The notes below the pieces were generated by a model. The model made no database searches, had not been told where the DNA came from, and worked only from the letters and a program-made list of their open reading frames with translations. Positions 58,393-64,000 of a stretch of 64,000 bases of DNA are shown here, in pieces. The position numbers and the translations under genes were made by a program. Numbering within the stretch: position 1 is the first letter of the stretch; each line of letters begins with the position of its first letter. The stretch is from Pseudopyrenochaeta lycopersici (taxonomy: Eukaryota; Ascomycota; Dothideomycetes; Pleosporales; Pseudopyrenochaetaceae): NCBI GenBank assembly GCA_003313425.1, contig NHZP01000090.1, positions 35,902 through 99,901 of the forward strand. The letters run 5' to 3'.

Positions 58393-58751
58393 AGTGCCTC
58401 TAAGTCGTTTAAGGGATACTAGGATGATGGCATGCTTACTAGCGTCTTTAACAGTAAGGTTAAGGCGCGTTTTCTTTTGTTTTTCCTACTATCTTTAAGA
58501 GATTTAACGATAAAGTGCGAGAGTTTATGAAGGAACCTGCACGATTATAAGGACTGCTCCTCCTGCAGAAATGCAGCTTATGCTGCCTTCTCTTTGTTCG
58601 TAGGGCAACAATTTCTTTCTTTCTTTTCTTTTTTTTTATATGTCTTTTCTTAGCTCTCTTCTGCTCCTACTAATAGTTCTGCTTATAAGGAGAAGGAATA
58701 ATAAGCAGGATTTATAAGCTTAATAGGACTAAGCTTAAAGTAGGGGAGGTT

Positions 58752-59129
58752 TATACTGTTATATAGGGTACCTAGGCAATCAGGTAATAATAGGTTTCCT
58801 TTGTCAGTAAAATTTAGTAATAAGACTTAGAGATGCGAGAGCTCTCAACATCATGCACCAAACCTTATGCACCATGCACTACACACCACGATAATTCACT
58901 TTAAAACTAAGATTTTGCGAAGTAGCTAGTGCATTAGCTACGTCAATTTAATGAGATTTCAGACCATTTTATTTATTACTTTTAATTAGGCTCCATACTT
59001 ACCTTCGTTTCTGGCAGACTGCACAGGCAGGGCTGCTCCTGTTATTCACGCACATTTGATTCTAGCGTTACCTCTCATTCACAACACCAGAACTGCGGGA
59101 TTGTGCCGAACTACCTTGTTAACTCTACA
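58752..59129 (+). repeat. 3' LTR (378 bp) of giant Gypsy copy B
   Basis: Preceded by the purine tract at about 58740-58750. Colinear with 41040-41417, with differences mostly of RIP type. Confidence 0.92.
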
Positions 59130-59130
59130 C

Positions 59131-61740
59131 TACTATTATAATTATTTTAAGAAAAATTATAATTTAACTATAAAGATCTTAAGTATAAGTATACGCTCTA
59201 CTAAATACTACTTTAAGCTTTTTATTTTTAAAGTAAAGTAGAGTAATTAGTAGAAGCTAGAAGTGTAGAATAAGAACTATAACTACTATTAATTAATTAA
59301 CTTTAGTATATATAATATTTACTATAAGTATATAGTTATATAGAAAGAAGTAATTAAGTTAATAATATACACTAAAGTATAGCTAATATAGATACTAGCT
59401 ACTATTTAAAGAGAAGATTAGAATACTTTAGTTACTACTATAAATATTTATAGTAAGAGGAAAGTAGTTAGAAAGAAGTACTTAAATAGAAGGGGCCTAG
59501 TAGAGATATTACTAGATAACTTATTTATAGTAGACTAAGTATTTACTATTAAGAAAGATAATAATAATTATATTTAGAATTTCTTCTTTACTTACTATAA
59601 ATAAGTAAAGCTACTACTTACTAATTTAGATAGACTATTAATAGACTATATATACTATACTAATAAGTATAAACTCTTATTATTATATATACTTAGCTAC
59701 TCTAACTTATAAACCTTTTTCTTTATAAGCTTTTACTTCTTTAGTAGTAAGATATAAGTAGACTACTATTAGGCTATTATAAACTTCTTCTTTAAGATAA
59801 AAGTATAATAACTATAAGTTTTTATTAGTAATTAAGAAGATATATTAAAGTTATTTACTTAAGTACTACTTTTAGAAGTCTCTTAGCTTTTATATATATA
59901 GTATATTAATAAAAATATCTAGACTAAGGCTTAGTAGACTTAGCGTAATACTAATAGTATAATTATAATAGGCTGCGCCCTTTAAGCAGGAGAGGCTTCG
60001 CTACTATCGCACGGGGAAAGAACTCCTTAATCTCCTCTGCCCCCTTTTCTTATTAGCTCGTACAAGTTAGCAGCTAAAGGAGCACGTTCCTCTTTACTCG
60101 TACGAATATATATATATATCCTCTAAGGATACCTGTAACCTCTTCTCTATCTTTCTCCTTCTGTAGTATAGGATAAATGCACACTCGTTAGTTAGGCCTC
60201 TTCGCCTATAATAATAATAAAAAAAAAATTAGAAAATTACTAAGTATAGAGCTATATTTATAAGATATTAGACTCTAGTAAGCTCTATGTTAATTACTTA
60301 GTACTTTTTAAAAAAAGTTACTTTCTAAAGAAAGTACTTATAGAGCTAACTAAAGTAGCTTATCTATATAAAGAAACTACTAGAGTTTTAGCTAAAGTAG
60401 AATAATCTACTTAAAAACTATACCTACTAGTAAGAACTCTATAAGTACTTATAAGAAAACTAATACTTTATATATACTAAGTAAGTAGCTACTTAAACTT
60501 CTTACTACTACTACTATAGTATAATTACTAACTTACTTTTTAAAAGTATATATAAAGTTTTAAAACACTACTTTATAACCTTAAAAAGTAACTTATTATA
60601 TATTACTAAGAGAATTAAGTAAATAGTTAAGAGCTAATATAATAAGTATATAAAAGAGCTTACTTCTTCTAAGTATAGTATTAAATTTACGTATAGCCTA
60701 GAGTTAATACCTTTTCTACTTCTTAGAATCTATAAAGTTCTAATTCTACTAGTAATTAAGTATATTAAGTAATAATATCTACTATACTAGAAAGAATAGA
60801 GGTAATATTATAGCTAATATCTCTACTCTAGGCTATTTAAGAAAATAAATAGTTATTTATATTATTATACTTTATAAAATATAAAAATATCTAGTTTAGC
60901 TTTATAACTAAATTATCTTTATAATAATTATTAGCGCTATTAATATAAGTAAAGATACTTAATTAGCTTACTTTTAAGGCTATATTATTCTATTCTAAAG
61001 CTACTTATTATATAAACTAAAAGTAGATTAAAAAAGAATAAAGTATTAACTTAGTAAGATTAGTTAGCTTTTAAACTATATACACTACCTTCTATCCTTT
61101 ACTTTTAGCCTTACTATTAACTTTATAGTTAGATACTTACTAAAGCCCTATAATAAGTAAATACCTTTATAACTATATTAATTCTTATAGCTATACTAAG
61201 TAAGAATCTTATAACTACTTATATATTAGAATTAATCTCTATACCTACTCTTATACCTATAATTACCTCTTCTTATCTATTTCTACTTTTGGCTATAGCT
61301 ATATCTATTACTATAGCTCTACTTCTTACTTAGTAACTTCTATTATTAGAAGAATTTATAGCTAATATTAAGTATTAAAGGTCTTAGCTTATTTTATATA
61401 AGTATAATAATATAGTCTTAATAACTAACTTTCTAGCTAAGATAAAGTAAGAAGAGAATTCTATAGAGTTAGTTAAAGTATATAATATAGCTCTTACTAC
61501 GTAAGAACTTTTTACTTTTTATACTCTAACTATAGCTTAGAACTATTACTTTAGAGATATAAAAGCTTTCTATATTAAGAGGTTTATATAAGTTAATACT
61601 TAAAATACGCCTATTAAGTCTTAAGATATACTTACACCTTAATCTAAGCGTGCAGTAGTAGTAATAGCTTCTAAGGCTTAGAAAGGTCTTAGCCTACGTA
61701 AGAGAAAATAGCGTAATAGAATATAAGATTAATAAGATAA
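59131..61740 (+). pseudogene. Transposase region of the split DNA transposon, RIP-saturated
   Basis: No frame survives. Long runs contain no CpA or TpG. The only readable coding remnant is the basic C-terminal stretch before 61740. Includes the 250-bp solo LTR at 59964. The left arm of the palindrome begins within it. Confidence 0.45.
59964..60213 (+). mobile_element. Solo LTR (250 bp) in palindrome left arm
   Basis: Same family as 15729-15978. TSD ataat at 59959-59963 and 60214-60218. No internal element sequence adjoins it. Confidence 0.88.
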
Positions 61741-63440
61741 CGTTTACTTAAGCTACTAGAGATAGCGTAGTACAGCTGTATTTATTATTTTGTAATTTAT
61801 TTCCCTACTAGTAGAGATTAGGGCTAGCACTAGGGACAAATCTCAAAAACGTGGGGACAAATCTCAGCAGCTATGCAGCTGTACTGCGCTGTCTCTAGTA
61901 GCTTAAGTAAACGTTATCTTATTAATCTTATATTCTATTACGCTATTTTCTCTTACGTAGGCTAAGACCTTTCTAAGCCTTAGAAGCTATTACTACTACT
62001 GCACGCTTAGATTAAGGTGTAAGTATATCTTAAGACTTAATAGGCGTATTTTAAGTATTAACTTATATAAACCTCTTAATATAGAAAGCTTTTATATCTC
62101 TAAAGTAATAGTTCTAAGCTATAGTTAGAGTATAAAAAGTAAAAAGTTCTTACGTAGTAAGAGCTATATTATATACTTTAACTAACTCTATAGAATTCTC
62201 TTCTTACTTTATCTTAGCTAGAAAGTTAGTTATTAAGACTATATTATTATACTTATATAAAATAAGCTAAGACCTTTAATACTTAATATTAGCTATAAAT
62301 TCTTCTAATAATAGAAGTTACTAAGTAAGAAGTAGAGCTATAGTAATAGATATAGCTATAGCCAAAAGTAGAAATAGATAAGAAGAGGTAATTATAGGTA
62401 TAAGAGTAGGTATAGAGATTAATTCTAATATATAAGTAGTTATAAGATTCTTACTTAGTATAGCTATAAGAATTAATATAGTTATAAAGGTATTTACTTA
62501 TTATAGGGCTTTAGTAAGTATCTAACTATAAAGTTAATAGTAAGGCTAAAAGTAAAGGATAGAAGGTAGTGTATATAGTTTAAAAGCTAACTAATCTTAC
62601 TAAGTTAATACTTTATTCTTTTTTAATCTACTTTTAGTTTATATAATAAGTAGCTTTAGAATAGAATAATATAGCCTTAAAAGTAAGCTAATTAAGTATC
62701 TTTACTTATATTAATAGCGCTAATAATTATTATAAAGATAATTTAGTTATAAAGCTAAACTAGATATTTTTATATTTTATAAAGTATAATAATATAAATA
62801 ACTATTTATTTTCTTAAATAGCCTAGAGTAGAGATATTAGCTATAATATTACCTCTATTCTTTCTAGTATAGTAGATATTATTACTTAATATACTTAATT
62901 ACTAGTAGAATTAGAACTTTATAGATTCTAAGAAGTAGAAAAGGTATTAACTCTAGGCTATACGTAAATTTAATACTATACTTAGAAGAAGTAAGCTCTT
63001 TTATATACTTATTATATTAGCTCTTAACTATTTACTTAATTCTCTTAGTAATATATAATAAGTTACTTTTTAAGGTTATAAAGTAGTGTTTTAAAACTTT
63101 ATATATACTTTTAAAAAGTAAGTTAGTAATTATACTATAGTAGTAGTAGTAAGAAGTTTAAGTAGCTACTTACTTAGTATATATAAAGTATTAGTTTTCT
63201 TATAAGTACTTATAGAGTTCTTACTAGTAGGTATAGTTTTTAAGTAGATTATTCTACTTTAGCTAAAACTCTAGTAGTTTCTTTATATAGATAAGCTACT
63301 TTAGTTAGCTCTATAAGTACTTTCTTTAGAAAGTAACTTTTTTTAAAAAGTACTAAGTAATTAACATAGAGCTTACTAGAGTCTAATATCTTATAAATAT
63401 AGCTCTATACTTAGTAATTTTCTAATTTTTTTTTTATTAT

Positions 63441-63690
63441 TATTATAGGCGAAGAGGCCTAACTAACGAGTGTGCATTTATCCTATACTACAGAAGGAGA
63501 AAGATAGAGAAGAGGTTACAGGTATCCTTAGAGGATATATATATATATTCGTACGAGTAAAGAGGAACGTGCTCCTTTAGCTGCTAACTTGTACGAGCTA
63601 ATAAGAAAAGGGGGCAGAGGAGATTAAGGAGTTCTTTCCCCGTGCGATAGTAGCGAAGCCTCTCCTGCTTAAAGGGCGCAGCCTATTATA
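63441..63690 (-). mobile_element. Solo LTR (250 bp), mirrored copy in palindrome right arm
   Basis: Exact mirror position of 59964-60213 (coordinates sum to 123654), including the duplicated attat flanks. It was therefore copied with the arm, not inserted separately. Confidence 0.88.
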
Positions 63691-64000
63691 ATTATACTAT
63701 TAGTATTACGCTAAGTCTACTAAGCCTTAGTCTAGATATTTTTATTAATATACTATATATATAAAAGCTAAGAGACTTCTAAAAGTAGTACTTAAGTAAA
63801 TAACTTTAATATATCTTCTTAATTACTAATAAAAACTTATAGTTATTATACTTTTATCTTAAAGAAGAAGTTTATAATAGCCTAATAGTAGTCTACTTAT
63901 ATCTTACTACTAAAGAAGTAAAAGCTTATAAAGAAAAAGGTTTATAAGTTAGAGTAGCTAAGTATATATAATAATAAGAGTTTATACTTATTAGTATAGT

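Larger units (their letters stand above)
41040..59129 (+). mobile_element. Giant Gypsy-type LTR retrotransposon, full copy B
   Basis: LTRs of exactly 378 bp at 41040-41417 and 58752-59129 align without net indels. The tetramer ctac flanks both ends (41036-41039 and 59130-59133), consistent with a target duplication. After removing the Copia insertion (47635-52899 plus one TSD copy) the element is about 12.8 kb. Order: 5' LTR, 40-bp minisatellite, gag, stem-loop, protease/RT/RNase H/integrase, stem-loop, ORF3 (about 1,300 codons), stem-loop remnant, purine tract (taggggaggt), 3' LTR. Unusually long for a fungal Gypsy because of ORF3. Heavily RIPped, no active gene. Confidence 0.85.
40675..61871 (+). 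mobile_element. DNA transposon split by the giant Gypsy element
   Basis: Left TIR at 40675-40738 (gctgctaagatttgtcccc...) and right TIR at 61829-61871, its reverse complement apart from G/A transitions. The left one has an extra aatttaagatttgtccct unit. Between them only 40739-41039 and 59130-61828 belong to this element; the rest is inserted DNA. Coding sequence is almost fully converted by RIP: nearly no CpA or TpG is left. A C-terminal basic stretch (S-K-R-A-V-V-V-I-A-S-K-A...R-K-R-K) can be read near 61650-61720. Superfamily is uncertain; TA next to both ends suggests Tc1/mariner/pogo. Confidence 0.6.
59654..64000. repeat. Large near-perfect palindrome, arms over 2.1 kb
   Basis: Left arm 59654-61778 and right arm 61876-64000 are reverse complements about centre 61827 with no net indel. 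The 97-bp loop (61779-61875) holds the right TIR of the DNA transposon. The only differences I saw in the stretches compared are two near the loop (61763 and 61768, T against C in the mirrored arm). The right arm continues past the window. Confidence 0.93.

Noticed and set aside
1..64000. tRNA or rRNA genes
   Set aside because: None recognised by eye on either strand. A tRNAscan-SE run would be decisive.

Overview
The window looks like a piece of a filamentous ascomycete (Pezizomycotina) genome. Two islands carry ordinary fungal genes, with short GT-AG introns and CTRAC-type branch sites. They lie between long AT-rich blocks of transposons destroyed by repeat-induced point mutation (RIP). In these blocks CpA and TpG are nearly gone, TAG/TAA replace W and Q codons, and catalytic D, H and G codons have become N, Y and S. 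The species cannot be named from sequence alone.

Layout. 1-6163: an OrsD-like gene fragment, then the 3' part of a giant Gypsy-type retrotransposon (third reading frame plus 3' LTR). 6164-11571: island 1, with a second OrsD-like fragment, a hAT-type MITE and an intact seven-helix fungal rhodopsin-like gene (9355-10807). 12069-14396: a RIP-killed hAT transposase. 15729-26606: a 250-bp-LTR chromodomain Gypsy element lacking reverse transcriptase. It is invaded by a Fot1/pogo element, a solo LTR and a Copia element, the last sitting inside its 3' LTR. 26928-29853: a solo LTR, a second Fot1-like element and another solo LTR. 29859-40674: island 2, with a broken secreted-chitinase-like gene end, an F-box/leucine-rich gene, a secreted berberine-bridge-type FAD oxidase and a second rhodopsin-like gene. 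The last two diverge from a shared 1.1-kb intergenic region. 40675-64000: a nest of insertions. A DNA transposon (TIRs at 40675 and 61871) is split by a full giant Gypsy element (41040-59129, identical-length 378-bp LTRs), which is split by a second Copia element (47635-52899, TSD acagt). The DNA transposon's right half then forms one arm of a near-perfect palindrome (centre 61827, arms over 2.1 kb) that runs off the window.

The most unusual material is in the giant Gypsy element. Besides gag and pol it carries a third frame of about 1,300 codons, present in two copies here. The RIP-altered residues fit an HxD...H iron/2-oxoglutarate dioxygenase-like site. A short conserved stem-loop follows gag, pol and the third frame. 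The intact single-copy genes show no sign of RIP. Exon models were built by hand and are described entry by entry.
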